Positions 1 to 8,246 of a stretch of DNA of 35,738 nt are shown here, piece by piece (within the stretch, counting starts at the first letter, position 1; the number at the start of each line of letters is the position of its first letter). This DNA is from Moritella sp. PE36. GTDB lineage: Bacteria; Pseudomonadota; Gammaproteobacteria; Enterobacterales; Moritellaceae. Below the pieces are notes generated by a model. That model had not been told where the DNA came from, made no database searches, and saw only the letters and a list, made by a program, of their open reading frames with translations. A program made the position numbers and the translations under genes. The stretch lies in assembly GCF_000170855.1 (NCBI RefSeq), contig NZ_ABCQ01000047.1, positions 1 through 35,738 on the forward strand, read 5' to 3'.

Positions 1-1275
1 ATATAAGTCGTACATAGAGGGAGCTTTAAATGATGTGCCGGCTGAAGCTATCATTCTGTAGTTTTCAACAAATTCCCAACCAGCAGCTAAACCCCACGTT
101 GTATTCCCGCCAAATGCTTCATTATCATCGAAACGAATCGAGCCATCAATGGTAACTGAAGATATCTCATAAACTGCCGTTGTGAATACGCCGGTATTAT
201 AGCGAGAGACTACACCTTCAACTTTTTCACCATCATCTTCAACTTGATCATCGCGCCAGTCTAAACCAGTGTTTAATAATAATGAATCCGATAATACAAA
301 TGAATTGATAAAGCTGACATTATGTTGCTTAGTAAAAAGTGTACTGCTCGCATTATTATAATCGCCACCCGCTTCATACTGATATGATTTATTTTCACCG
401 AATGAATAACTTAACGAGCCGAAATAGTTATCACGGCTATATTTAACACCGGTAATAACCGATGTCGTTTCTAGCCACTGCTCTTTTTTCAAATGGACTT
501 CCGGTCCCCACTGGGATGCGGTACTAGATTTATCATATTCTGACGTACTCTGTGAGTATCGAGTATTAATAAAAGTATTTAACTGCGACGACAATTTATA
601 ATCCAAACCGAGTAACACATCTCTGTTTTCAAACCCATGTTTATCACCATCATTAACCCCTACTACTGGTTTAGAATTATAACCTTCACTATCATCATAA
701 CCGAGCCCAAAATTCACGTGCAGTTTGTCAGTTAAATCTGTGGATAAGAATAAATCTGCTTCATAATACTTATCAGAGCCTATTCCAGCAGATATTTGCT
801 TAATATTCTCACCTTGTTGACCACGCGTAATAATATTAATCACACCACTAATCGCATCAGAACCATAAATGGCACCACGAGGTCCACGGACAACTTCAAT
901 TGTTTCTATTTGGCTAACAGGGATCTTACTGAAATCAACACCAGCGGTGATACTCGATGGTAAACGAATACCATCAATGAGTACTAAGACATGCTTAGAT
1001 TCAGAACCACGCATGAAAACAGAAGTTACACCACCACGGCCACCATACTGGCCAATATCAATACCTGGTACCATTCTTAGGAGTTCAGGTACGGATTTAG
1101 CCATGCTTAACTCAATATCATCACGGGTGATTACAGTAACAGGTGCAAGTACATCAGAAATGGCTTGTTCGACGCGGTTGGCAGTAACAACAGTTACTTC
1201 TTCATTTGTAATAGATGGATCTTGGGCAAGAGCAGCAAACGGCAAGAGTGCAGTTGCTAAAAGTTTTTTAGACAT
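1..1275 (-). CDS. btuB: BtuB-type TonB-dependent vitamin B12 receptor, 3' end missing
   Basis: Outer-membrane active transporter for cobalamin, energised by TonB. The first 425 codons are in the window; the C-terminal barrel strands lie beyond position 1. Translation on the minus strand from the ATG at 1275 gives a short signal peptide (MSKKLLATALLPFAALA), a TonB-box-like EEVTVVTANR, and a plug domain with the DGIRLP and VVRGPRGAIYGSDAISGVINI motifs typical of the family. Aromatic-rich barrel strands follow. The E. coli protein has about 614 residues, so roughly 190 residues are missing. The assignment to BtuB rather than another TonB receptor rests on plug similarity, the cobalamin riboswitch just upstream, and the divergent trmA, which is the E. 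coli arrangement. Expression is probably repressed by cobalamin through that riboswitch. I see no frameshift in the visible part. Confidence 0.88.
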   Translation of the reverse strand, partial: MSKKLLATALLPFAALAQDPSITNEEVTVVTANRVEQAISDVLAPVTVITRDDIELSMAKSVPELLRMVPGIDIGQYGGRGGVTSVFMRGSESKHVLVLIDGIRLPSSITAGVDFSKIPVSQIETIEVVRGPRGAIYGSDAISGVINIITRGQQGENIKQISAGIGSDKYYEADLFLSTDLTDKLHVNFGLGYDDSEGYNSKPVVGVNDGDKHGFENRDVLLGLDYKLSSQLNTFINTRYSQSTSEYDKSSTASQWGPEVHLKKEQWLETTSVITGVKYSRDNYFGSLSYSFGENKSYQYEAGGDYNNASSTLFTKQHNVSFINSFVLSDSLLLNTGLDWRDDQVEDDGEKVEGVVSRYNTGVFTTAVYEISSVTIDGSIRFDDNEAFGGNTTWGLAAGWEFVENYRMIASAGTSFKAPSMYDLY

Positions 1276-1360
1276 TGTAAATTTTTCCTATTTACGCGTA
1301 GAAAAAGAAGCCGAATCGTTCAGCTAGATAGAGTATTAATTATTTTATTAATTACTCAGG

Positions 1361-1445
1361 TTCCATATTGGAGACCGGCCTTAAGTGCGAAGCACCATTA
1401 CCGTTGCGCGACAGGTTCAGATTCTCACTGAATTCCTCCAATAAA
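1361..1445 (-). promoter_or_regulatory. Cobalamin riboswitch (compact form) in the btuB leader
   Basis: Read on the minus strand, 1398-1438 carries the conserved cobalamin-riboswitch core: GGAA, then CAGTGAGAATCTG (P4), then GTCGCGCAACGGTAA (P5/P6), very close to the E. coli btuB leader. A tiny hairpin (GGTGC TTC GCACT) replaces the long variable arm. The segment AAGGCCGGTCTCC follows where the B12 box is expected. A perfect 7-bp stem (ATTGGAG at 1436-1442 with CTCCAAT at 1367-1373) closes the core. About 90 bases separate it from the btuB start, so control is probably at translation initiation. The B12 box is diverged (see findings), which is why confidence is not higher. Confidence 0.77.
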
Positions 1446-1492
1446 CATGTCATCAGCTAAGAGATAAAACTCTAGACTTGATAAGCAGCGGG

Positions 1493-1521
1493 ATTATAGA
1501 GTCATGCTAAATAAATGTATA
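1493..1521 (-). promoter_or_regulatory. Probable btuB promoter
   Basis: On the minus strand there is a -35 TATACA (1521-1516), a 17-base spacer and a consensus -10 TATAAT (1498-1493). This would start transcription near 1486, about 40 bases before the riboswitch core, consistent with the leader beginning there. Confidence 0.55.
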
Positions 1522-1690
1522 TTGATAATGCTGTTATTATTAATCAAGGTTTCATAACGCCAAAGATTCCTTCTTTCAACTTGCTCTACAGGAGGCTAGC
1601 CGGATTAGTAAGTAAAATGTACTGGACAAACAATATTTGGGTCTTACAATCCCTACTCTTTTGTTTAGTATCTAACTACGGTGAGTCCAC

Positions 1691-2788
1691 ATGATCGAAA
1701 TGCATCCCGATAACTATCAATCACAGCTTGACGACAAAGCAGCTCGTCAGCGTGAAATATTTAAAAAATTCTCACCACCTGAACTAGAAGTTTTTGATTC
1801 TCCAGCTGAAAACTATCGTTTACGTGCGGAATTTCGTGTTTGGCATGATGGCGACGATCTTTATTACATTATGTTTGATAAAGAAACTAAGCAAAAAATT
1901 AAAATCGATTATTTCCTGCCTGGTAGTAAATTGATTAACGAGATCATGCCTGCATTACTCTTTGAACTAAAAAAATCAAACTTATTACGCTTCAAACTTT
2001 TCCAAGTCGATTTTTTATCCACACTAAGCGGTGAACTGTTAGTCAGCTTGCTCTACCATCGCCAATTAAGTGATGAATGGATCACTGAAGCAAAAGCACT
2101 AAAAGAAAAACTAAGTGAACACTTCAACATCGACATTATTGGCCGAGCTAGAAAACAAAAAGTCGTATTAGATCGTGAGTTCGTGGTGGAAGAACTTAAC
2201 GTTGCAGGTAAAAAATTAAAATACAAACAAGTTGAAAATAGCTTCACACAACCAAATGGTATCGTGAATCAAAAAATGCTTGAGTGGTCATTAGACGTGA
2301 CTAAAAATTGTAGCGGTGATTTACTGGAGCTGTATTGTGGTAATGGTAACTTCTCAATCGCACTTGCGCCAAACTTCGAAAAAGTATTAGCAACAGAAAT
2401 ATCTAAATCATCGGTTCAATCAGCACAATACAATATTGCTGAAAATGGCTTAGATAATTTAACTATCTTACGCTTATCAGCTGAAGAGTTTACTATTGCA
2501 ATTAATGGTGAGCGTGAGTTCAATCGCCTTAAGGCTGCAAACGTTGATTTAACAACGTTCAATTGCAACACTATCTTTGTCGACCCTCCACGTGCAGGTC
2601 TGGATGCTGACACAGTTAAAATGGTGCAAGGGTACGATAATATCGTTTACATTTCTTGTAGCCCTGAGACATTAAGTGACAATCTAGAGGCATTGAGCCA
2701 AACGCATACTATTGAACGTTTTGCACTATTCGACCAATTTCCGTATACCCATCATGTTGAGTCTGGCGTTTACTTAGTCAAAAAATAA
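1691..2788 (+). CDS. trmA: tRNA (uracil-5-)-methyltransferase TrmA
   Basis: Makes ribothymidine at U54 of the T-loop of tRNAs, using S-adenosylmethionine. The 365 residues match the usual length (E. coli 366). The SAM-binding motif [12 protein letters not shown] lies near residue 215, followed by [10 protein letters not shown] and YISCSPETL. The cysteine in the last motif (about C323) is the nucleophile that attacks uracil C6, and the glutamate in HHVESGVYL (about E357) is the general base. The ATG at 1691 is preceded by GGTGAG; an in-frame ATG three codons later is a less likely alternative. The gene is divergent from btuB as in E. coli. A 25-codon frame overlaps its start (see findings). 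Confidence 0.96.
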   Translation: MIEMHPDNYQSQLDDKAARQREIFKKFSPPELEVFDSPAENYRLRAEFRVWHDGDDLYYIMFDKETKQKIKIDYFLPGSKLINEIMPALLFELKKSNLLRFKLFQVDFLSTLSGELLVSLLYHRQLSDEWITEAKALKEKLSEHFNIDIIGRARKQKVVLDREFVVEELNVAGKKLKYKQVENSFTQPNGIVNQKMLEWSLDVTKNCSGDLLELYCGNGNFSIALAPNFEKVLATEISKSSVQSAQYNIAENGLDNLTILRLSAEEFTIAINGEREFNRLKAANVDLTTFNCNTIFVDPPRAGLDADTVKMVQGYDNIVYISCSPETLSDNLEALSQTHTIERFALFDQFPYTHHVESGVYLVKK

Positions 2789-2801
2789 TACACTAACTAT
2801 G

Positions 2802-2832
2802 AATAGTCCCCGTTATAAAAAAGGGGATTATT
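2802..2832 (+). terminator. Hairpin after trmA, possible terminator
   Basis: AATAGTCCCC (2802-2811) pairs with GGGGATTATT (2823-2832) through ten pairs with one G-U. No proper T-run follows, so it may instead protect the mRNA 3' end. Confidence 0.4.
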
Positions 2833-2968
2833 CGCATCAATTAAAAATAAATAAATTACATCAAACCTTTAAACATAGTAACAAACCGCTAGATCGCCAC
2901 TTTTTTTCTATAAACCTCAGTCAAGATCAAATTGTTCACATCAATGTTCACAAAATAATGTAACTTTG

Positions 2969-2998
2969 TTGATCAAATCATCAATTCCTGCAAATAAT
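2969..2998 (+). promoter_or_regulatory. Possible promoter of the Tsx-like porin gene
   Basis: TTGATC (2969-2974) and AATAAT (2993-2998) are separated by 18 bases, about 50 bases before the start codon. A direct repeat TGTTCACA lies just upstream at 2933-2940 and 2945-2952. Confidence 0.42.
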
Positions 2999-3047
2999 AA
3001 TCCCGAACTAACGAAGTTGTAACATTTCATTTTTAAAGGATTATTTT

Positions 3048-3818
3048 ATGAATATTAAAAAACTCTCTGTTTTAAGCTCACTTATTTTAGCTACAGCAGG
3101 AGTTCAAGCAGAGCAATTTTTCACGGATACGAGTATTTCCGCTCTGTATGGGACAAGTTTCGAGGCCTATGATTTCGGTAATAGTCAAAATGTGCAATAT
3201 GATACCGCTGTATTAACGATTGAAAACGTGTCAGCCCATAACTGGGGCGATACATTTCTATTCATCGATATAACAAACAACCAGAGTCCGTCGACTGATG
3301 GTGTTGATGACGTTTACGGTGAATTGAGTGGTCGCTTAAGTTTGTCTTATTTAACTAATAGTGATTTAAGTTTTGGACCAATTAAAGACGTATTACTTGC
3401 TGGAGCTTATGAATACGGTGGTGGTGTAAGTGCAAATAATAAACTGTATGGTGTAGGTTTAGCGTTAGCCGTTCCAGCATTTCAATATGTTAATGTAAAT
3501 ACTTATTACGTCGATAACCAAACACTATATAGCGACGTGGCTGATTTACAATTAACTGTCACTTGGGGATTACCATTTACAATTGCCAGTACAAGTTGGG
3601 TATTTGACGGTTTTATTGATTGGTCAACAGCAGAATCAGATCACAACGCTGATTTCCACTTTAACCCACAACTGAAAATAGACTTGGGTGAATTAATCGG
3701 GGCGGGAAAAGGTAACATAGAAATGGGTGTTGAATATTCATACTGGATAAATAAATACGGCATAGCTGAAATGGATGATGAAAATGCATTTAGTCTGTTA
3801 GCTAAATTCCATTTTTAA
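3048..3818 (+). CDS. Tsx/OmpK-family nucleoside-specific outer-membrane channel
   Basis: Predicted 256-residue outer-membrane beta-barrel of the Tsx channel family, which in E. coli admits nucleosides and in vibrios is known as OmpK. The N-terminus has a clear signal peptide ending ...GVQA before EQFF. The mature part alternates polar and aromatic residues, and the chain ends in FHF, the terminal phenylalanine pattern used for outer-membrane insertion. Length fits OmpK (about 260) better than E. coli Tsx (294). The start has AAAGGA seven bases upstream. The gene stands alone, with a probable promoter before it and a hairpin after it. The actual substrate cannot be told from sequence. Confidence 0.82.
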   Translation: MNIKKLSVLSSLILATAGVQAEQFFTDTSISALYGTSFEAYDFGNSQNVQYDTAVLTIENVSAHNWGDTFLFIDITNNQSPSTDGVDDVYGELSGRLSLSYLTNSDLSFGPIKDVLLAGAYEYGGGVSANNKLYGVGLALAVPAFQYVNVNTYYVDNQTLYSDVADLQLTVTWGLPFTIASTSWVFDGFIDWSTAESDHNADFHFNPQLKIDLGELIGAGKGNIEMGVEYSYWINKYGIAEMDDENAFSLLAKFHF

Positions 3819-3852
3819 ATAATATCATGGCAAATTAGCGCTTAGAACTCTG

Positions 3853-3880
3853 AAGGTCAGTTCGATATAATTGACCTTTT
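3853..3880 (+). terminator. Probable terminator after the Tsx-like gene
   Basis: AAGGTCA (3853-3859) and TGACCTT (3872-3878) form a perfect 7-bp stem ending in TTTTC. The T-run is short. Confidence 0.55.
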
Positions 3881-3940
3881 CGATTGCTAGGCTAGTCCTT
3901 AAATAATGTTGATACTTATTTATCAGCGGACACTGAATAG

Positions 3941-4003
3941 AAAAAAGCCCGTTAACAACGATGTATTATCTAGGAATAAACAGTGTTGATAACAGGCTTT
4001 TTA
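3941..4003 (-). terminator. Terminator downstream of yijD, probably bidirectional
   Basis: On the minus strand AAAAGCCTGTTATCAACA (4002-3985) pairs with the TGTTGTTAACGGGCTTTT side (about 3958-3942) with few mismatches, and a T-run follows. The A-run on the other side lets it also serve plus-strand transcripts. Confidence 0.7.
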
Positions 4004-4014
4004 TAAATTTGAAA

Positions 4015-4377
4015 TTACGCTTGTGCTTTACGATCAAATACACCAACCGTCTTGGCAACCCAAACCGACAAACCAAGTACCAACATTAAAGGTAAAAAGT
4101 TACTGCCCAGTTCTGGATACTCCATACGTACAAACGTGGTATATGTCAGCACACCTATCACAAATAAACCTAACGATGATTTACTTATATGACTCTCAAT
4201 TGCGCTCGTCATGTAAACCTGATACCAATTATAAGCCACCAGCACTAATGCAATAAGAGGAAAAATACTGAAGGCAACCTCACTTGTCGTCAACGTTGCA
4301 AACGTTGCATTACCGCATAAACCAGCTAGAAAAGAAAAATATAATGGTTTATAACCTGCTTGATTCTTTGTCGTCAT
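4015..4377 (-). CDS. yijD: YijD-family (DUF1422) inner-membrane protein
   Basis: Small 120-residue membrane protein with about four hydrophobic segments (around residues 10-30, 34-54, 67-82 and 91-112). It matches YijD/DUF1422 in size and topology and follows fabR by 22 bases, the same pairing as in E. coli, so the two are almost certainly co-transcribed. A GAGGT Shine-Dalgarno precedes the ATG at 4377. The function of the family is not established. Pairing with a fatty-acid regulator hints at a membrane-related role, but that is only context. Confidence 0.85.
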   Translation of the reverse strand: MTTKNQAGYKPLYFSFLAGLCGNATFATLTTSEVAFSIFPLIALVLVAYNWYQVYMTSAIESHISKSSLGLFVIGVLTYTTFVRMEYPELGSNFLPLMLVLGLSVWVAKTVGVFDRKAQA

Positions 4378-4399
4378 TTAGCTACCTCGATGTTAGAGT

Positions 4400-5020
4400 T
4401 TACAGCGTAATACCTCTTGTCATTTTTAATACCGCTGCGCCTTTTGCAATCATTCTCAACTGCATTATAGTACGTTCGGACAATGCCTGACGCTCTTCGT
4501 TCGATAAATCGAGCGATTCTGCACCCGCATTAAAAACAATTGTGACCATTGCCTCAGATTGGATCGTCGCTTCATCTCGGCTTAACTTTGTTGAGCGCTC
4601 AACATAATCAGTAAGTTCGTGACTAAAATGACGTAATTCACGTGAGACAGCGGCACGGAACGCAGCGGAAGTGCCAGAACGTTCACGTAACAATACTCGG
4701 AAAATATTTGGATTCTGTTCAACAAACTCCATAAATGTTTCTACCGATGTTTGTATTACACTCCCACCGGTTTCGATACGTTGTCGCGCTTGGCGCATCA
4801 GTTGTCTTAATGTCAGACCACCTTCATCAACCATGGTTAACCCTAATTCTTCCATATCGCAAAAATGACGATAAAAAGACGTAGGAGCGATCCCTGCCTC
4901 ACGTGCGACTTCACGTAAGCTCAAATTTGAATAGCTGCGTTCCGCAGTCACTAATCGAAATGACGCATTGATCAGCGAACGGCGGGTTCTTTCTTTTTGC
5001 TGGGCTCTAATTCCGGTCAT
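4400..5020 (-). CDS. fabR: FabR, TetR-type repressor of unsaturated fatty acid synthesis
   Basis: TetR-family regulator of 206 residues. In E. coli FabR represses fabA and fabB and thereby sets the unsaturated/saturated fatty-acid ratio in response to acyl-ACP or acyl-CoA. The N-terminal helix-turn-helix (about residues 28-50, with [21 protein letters not shown]) is nearly identical to the E. coli protein, as is the segment [20 protein letters not shown]. The C-terminal tail is shorter than in E. coli. No good Shine-Dalgarno precedes the ATG at 5020, but the start [16 protein letters not shown] aligns with the family N-terminus. An inverted repeat brackets the likely promoter (see findings). 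Confidence 0.95.
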   Translation of the reverse strand: MTGIRAQQKERTRRSLINASFRLVTAERSYSNLSLREVAREAGIAPTSFYRHFCDMEELGLTMVDEGGLTLRQLMRQARQRIETGGSVIQTSVETFMEFVEQNPNIFRVLLRERSGTSAAFRAAVSRELRHFSHELTDYVERSTKLSRDEATIQSEAMVTIVFNAGAESLDLSNEERQALSERTIMQLRMIAKGAAVLKMTRGITL

Positions 5021-5349
5021 AATTTTAAAGTCATTTATTAAGAAGTTGTTAACACTGATATTATAATACTACTTTCGACAGTATCAGTAACTAACTTATT
5101 ACTTCGCCTACCTAGCACATCAAAAATAAACAATAACTAAGTATAACAACGACGCGCGTAAACAAATGGTTACAGCCACCTAAATAAGCATCATAAATGC
5201 ACAAGACCCTAGTTTAACAGCGTAAAACCCCACCTTCAACTCAAATTCAAGCAGTATAGTTTGACTTAAATGCGTTAAAATAGCATATTACCCGTAAATA
5301 TTTAGTTACAAAATACACTTATAGTAAATTAAAGTTTACACGGAGAGTT
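5021..5349. other. fabR-transporter divergent intergenic region
   Basis: This 329-base AT-rich gap must hold the fabR promoter (minus strand) and the transporter promoter (plus strand). A minus-strand TATAAT-like -10 lies near 5063-5068, inside an inverted repeat. I see no small gene or RNA in it. Confidence 0.5.
5261..5289 (+). promoter_or_regulatory. Possible promoter of the NSS transporter
   Basis: TTGACT (5261-5266), a 17-base spacer and CATATT (5284-5289) lie about 60 bases before the start codon. The -35 is good and the -10 weak. Confidence 0.4.
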
Positions 5350-6723
5350 ATGTCGACCATCAGTACAACAATAGATACCGCTAAACGCGGTCAGTTTAGT
5401 TCAAGATTTGGTTTCATCATGGCAGCCGCAGGGTCTGCTGTTGGTGTTGGTAATATTTGGGGCTTTCCAACTCAAGCAGCCAGTAACGGTGGTGGTGCTT
5501 TTTTACTCGTGTATCTTGTACTGATCTTTATGCTTGGTTATCCGATGCTAATTGCAGAGTTGATGATCGGTCGTCACGGACAAACAAACCCAGCGAATGC
5601 CTTAAGTAAACTTGCCAAGACCAAAAGTGTGAAACTAATCGGTATTACAATTGGTCTTGCAGCGATTATTACCTCCGCACTTATTTTCTCGTTCTATGGT
5701 ATTTTATCGGGCTGGTTTATCAGTAACACGCTGGCACCGATTGCTGAAATGATGGGGGCAACAACAACCGCTAACTGGTTAGTTGATATGTCTCTATCAC
5801 GTAACGTGATATTTACTGTAATATTCGCCATACTCACGATCTTAGTGATCCAACAAGGTGTACAAGACGGTATCGAAAAATGGTCGAAACGTTTAATGCC
5901 ACTTCTGTTTTTAATGCTGATTGCGGCAATGCTTTATATTGTCACTCAACCTGGCGCTGAGTTAGGACTACGGGCATTACTTATCCCAGACTTTAGCCGC
6001 ATTATGGATCGTGACGTACTGATTGCGGCACTCGGTCAAACATTCTTCTCACTATCATTAGGCAGTGGTTGCATGATGGTATACGGCTCTTACTTAAACA
6101 AAAAAGAAAATATTGCTAAATTAGCCGCGCAAGTAACCTTGATGGATACCGCTGTCGCGTTTGTTGCAGGTATGGTGGTCCTACCGGCGATGTATGTCGC
6201 TGCCCATAATGGGGTTGAGATCTTCGCAGCTGACGGCAGCCTACTGAGTTCAGATACCCTCGTATTTACGGTATTACCGGCATTATTTGCAACGATGGGC
6301 GCAGCACAATACCCAGTATCCGTACTATTCTTTGCGTTATTATTTGTGGCGGCATTAACATCGGCAATTGGCATGATGGAGTCACCAACAAGTTACCTGA
6401 CAGAGCGTACGTCAATGACGCGCAAGAAAGCAGCCTGTATCGTTGGTACTATCGTCACAAGCCTAAGCTTAGTGATTGTCTTTAACTTCTCAACACTGTT
6501 TGGTTTTGTTATTACGCTAACAACACAATACGCACAGCCACTTATTAGTTTAGGTGTGGCGGTCTTCGCAGGTTGGGTTTGGAGTCGTAAAGGCCTAATG
6601 GCAGAGATCAGAGAGCAAGAAGGGGTAACAGAGCATTCTATTTTCTGGAAGATCTGGCCTGTGTACGTGAAGTTTGTTTGTCCAGTATTAGTACTTATCC
6701 TGGTATTCACATCATTCCAATAG
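5350..6723 (+). CDS. Sodium-dependent transporter, NSS (SNF) family
   Basis: Polytopic inner-membrane symporter of 457 residues that would couple uptake of an amino acid or related solute to sodium. The signature RFGFIMAAAGSAVGVGNIWGFP around residues 19-40 is the unwound first helix that binds sodium and substrate in this family. GGGAFLLVYL and the pattern of about eleven hydrophobic segments follow, as in short bacterial members. The last segment is FVCPVLVLILVFTSF. GAGAG-like SD sequence precedes the ATG at 5350. It is a single-gene unit between a probable promoter and a strong terminator. Substrate cannot be predicted; bacterial relatives include tyrosine, tryptophan and leucine transporters. 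Confidence 0.9.
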   Translation: MSTISTTIDTAKRGQFSSRFGFIMAAAGSAVGVGNIWGFPTQAASNGGGAFLLVYLVLIFMLGYPMLIAELMIGRHGQTNPANALSKLAKTKSVKLIGITIGLAAIITSALIFSFYGILSGWFISNTLAPIAEMMGATTTANWLVDMSLSRNVIFTVIFAILTILVIQQGVQDGIEKWSKRLMPLLFLMLIAAMLYIVTQPGAELGLRALLIPDFSRIMDRDVLIAALGQTFFSLSLGSGCMMVYGSYLNKKENIAKLAAQVTLMDTAVAFVAGMVVLPAMYVAAHNGVEIFAADGSLLSSDTLVFTVLPALFATMGAAQYPVSVLFFALLFVAALTSAIGMMESPTSYLTERTSMTRKKAACIVGTIVTSLSLVIVFNFSTLFGFVITLTTQYAQPLISLGVAVFAGWVWSRKGLMAEIREQEGVTEHSIFWKIWPVYVKFVCPVLVLILVFTSFQ

Positions 6724-6749
6724 ATTAGCAAACCGTTCAATGAATAATA

Positions 6750-6776
6750 AAAAGGTCAGCAATATGCTGACCTTTT
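6750..6776. terminator. Bidirectional terminator between the NSS transporter and cysQ
   Basis: AAAGGTCAGC (6751-6760) and GCTGACCTTT (6766-6775) form a perfect 10-bp stem with a 5-base loop, with A-run before and T-run after. It can stop both the plus-strand transporter mRNA and the minus-strand gsp-nudE-cysQ mRNA. Confidence 0.85.
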
Positions 6777-6802
6777 CTATATTCGCTATAAAACTAATAT
6801 AT

Positions 6803-7609
6803 TTAACCCGTTAAGATCTCAGACCATGTCAAATTACGGTCTCCGAGTACAATAAAGTCTGGATTTTTTAAAGTATCACGCTGATTGTAAGATAATGGGT
6901 TTAAATTCAAATCAAGAATAGCACCGCCGGCTTCTGCAACGATACATTGTGTACCCGCTGTATCCCACTCACCAGTAATACCGAAGCGTATATAACAATC
7001 CGCTTTACCTTCTGCCACTAAGCAGCCTTTTAAACTAGCAGAACCCAGAGATTGTAACTCTAAGTCAATATCATCCGCGACGAGGTTACGAATGTTATCA
7101 GGGTTCTGAACGCGGCTCACAACGACATTTAAACTTGTTAGTGGCTTGGGACAGGTATGACTGAATATTTTCTCTTCACCGTCTCGGGTTTCTTTATATG
7201 CGCCTTCACCATCAACAGCCCAATATAAGACATCATCTTTAGGACCATAAATCATACCCAAGATAGGTTTGTTGTTGTGCACTAGTGCAATGATCGTCGC
7301 AAAATCACCACTGCGAGAGATAAACTCTTGGGTGCCATCTAACGGATCTAATAACCAATATGTATCCCACGATTGGCGCTCGGCTATGGCGATATCACAA
7401 TCTTCTTCAGACAAGATTGGAATGTCAGGCGTCAGTAACGCCAGTTGGGTTGATAAATAATTGTGAGCGGCGATATCAGCACTGGTGACAGGCGTATGAT
7501 CAAGTTTCATTTCTTGCTCAAACTCGCCCGACTGATAGATATCATAAATAACAGCACCAGTGGCGCGTGCAATTTTTTTTAACTCTGGAATTAAGGTCAT
7601 TATTTGCAT
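6803..7609 (-). CDS. cysQ: 3'(2'),5'-bisphosphate nucleotidase CysQ
   Basis: Hydrolyses 3'-phosphoadenosine 5'-phosphate (PAP), the by-product of sulfate assimilation, to AMP. The 268-residue protein has the inositol-monophosphatase-fold metal-binding motifs: SEED at about 67-70, DPLDGT at 88-93, and EWDTAGTQ followed by EAGG near residue 215. It is slightly longer than E. coli CysQ (246). The first ATG (7609) has an AGGAAG Shine-Dalgarno six bases upstream, so I prefer it over the second ATG three codons later. It is the last gene of the minus-strand run gspC-N, nudE, cysQ, 45 bases after nudE, and a strong terminator follows. Confidence 0.93.
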   Translation of the reverse strand: MQIMTLIPELKKIARATGAVIYDIYQSGEFEQEMKLDHTPVTSADIAAHNYLSTQLALLTPDIPILSEEDCDIAIAERQSWDTYWLLDPLDGTQEFISRSGDFATIIALVHNNKPILGMIYGPKDDVLYWAVDGEGAYKETRDGEEKIFSHTCPKPLTSLNVVVSRVQNPDNIRNLVADDIDLELQSLGSASLKGCLVAEGKADCYIRFGITGEWDTAGTQCIVAEAGGAILDLNLNPLSYNQRDTLKNPDFIVLGDRNLTWSEILTG

Positions 7610-7654
7610 ATCGCACTTCCTACTTCATTCTCGCCATTGCTTAATGATTTAGTA

Positions 7655-8221
7655 TTACTTATCTAATTGTTTAAGGGCAAGTAATAATGCACAAATAGCA
7701 CGAGATTCTGTGATCTCATCATTATCAAGAAGTTCATTTGCCCTCGCTAGTGGCCACTTTATAATTTCGAGTGGTTCAGGCTCGTCACCTTCACACGATT
7801 CCGGATACAGATCTTGTGCGAGATAAATCTGCATCCGCGCAGAGAAATAGCTCGGAGCCAAATTAACTTCTTTCAGTAAGGTTAATGTTTTAGCACCAAC
7901 ACCAACCTCTTCCATCAATTCTCGATTCGCGGCGGCCAGTGCCGTTTCACCTTTATCGATCGCCCCTTTGGGGAAACCCAGTTCATAGTTTTCAGTACCC
8001 ACTGCATATTCACGGATCAAAATAAGATTGTCGTCAGCATCGATAGGTACCATCATCACCGCGCCGTAACCACCACCCTTCATTCTTTCGTAGGTACGCT
8101 CAACGCCATTCGAAAAACGCAATGCGACAGACTCGACTTTAAATAATCGACTTTCAGCGACAATACTAGTGCGTAATATTTCAGGTTTTTGATGTGTCAT
8201 TTTATGTTGCATCCTTGTCAT
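7655..8221 (-). CDS. nudE: ADP-compounds hydrolase NudE (Nudix)
   Basis: Nudix hydrolase that in E. coli cleaves ADP-ribose, Ap3A and NADH. The Nudix box runs from G86 through E92, R100-E101 and E104-E105 to G107 in the 188-residue frame. The flanking segments LIREYAVGTENYELGFPKG and APSYFSARM match NudE. The start is uncertain: the ATG at 8221 lacks a clear Shine-Dalgarno, whereas the third ATG (8200) has AAGGA about 11 bases upstream and would give 181 residues. The gene lies 25 bases after gspN and 45 before cysQ, so it is probably in the secretion operon's transcript, although no functional link is apparent. Confidence 0.92.
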   Translation of the reverse strand: MTRMQHKMTHQKPEILRTSIVAESRLFKVESVALRFSNGVERTYERMKGGGYGAVMMVPIDADDNLILIREYAVGTENYELGFPKGAIDKGETALAAANRELMEEVGVGAKTLTLLKEVNLAPSYFSARMQIYLAQDLYPESCEGDEPEPLEIIKWPLARANELLDNDEITESRAICALLLALKQLDK

Positions 8222-8246
8222 AACGCTTATACGTTATATAGCAATA

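Larger units (their letters stand above)
1276..1690. other. btuB-trmA divergent intergenic region
   Basis: This 415-base gap holds the btuB leader with its riboswitch and promoter on the minus strand, and the trmA upstream region on the plus strand. A 25-codon reading frame (1617-1694) ends in an ATGA overlap with the trmA start and is discussed as a finding. A strong Shine-Dalgarno-like AGGAGG at 1590-1595 has no start codon at a useful distance. I could not pick a convincing trmA promoter. Confidence 0.6.

Noticed and set aside
869-1327. Open frame of 152 codons on the plus strand antisense to btuB
   Set aside because: It lies wholly over the plug domain and start of a well-supported TonB receptor, shows no family resemblance, and mirrors its codon pattern.
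1367-1380. B12-box-like GGAGACCGGCC on the plus strand, suggesting a riboswitch for trmA
   Set aside because: The conserved core GCGCAACGGTAA and GTGAGAATC read only on the minus strand, toward btuB; the plus-strand match comes from the near-palindromic GGTCTCC.
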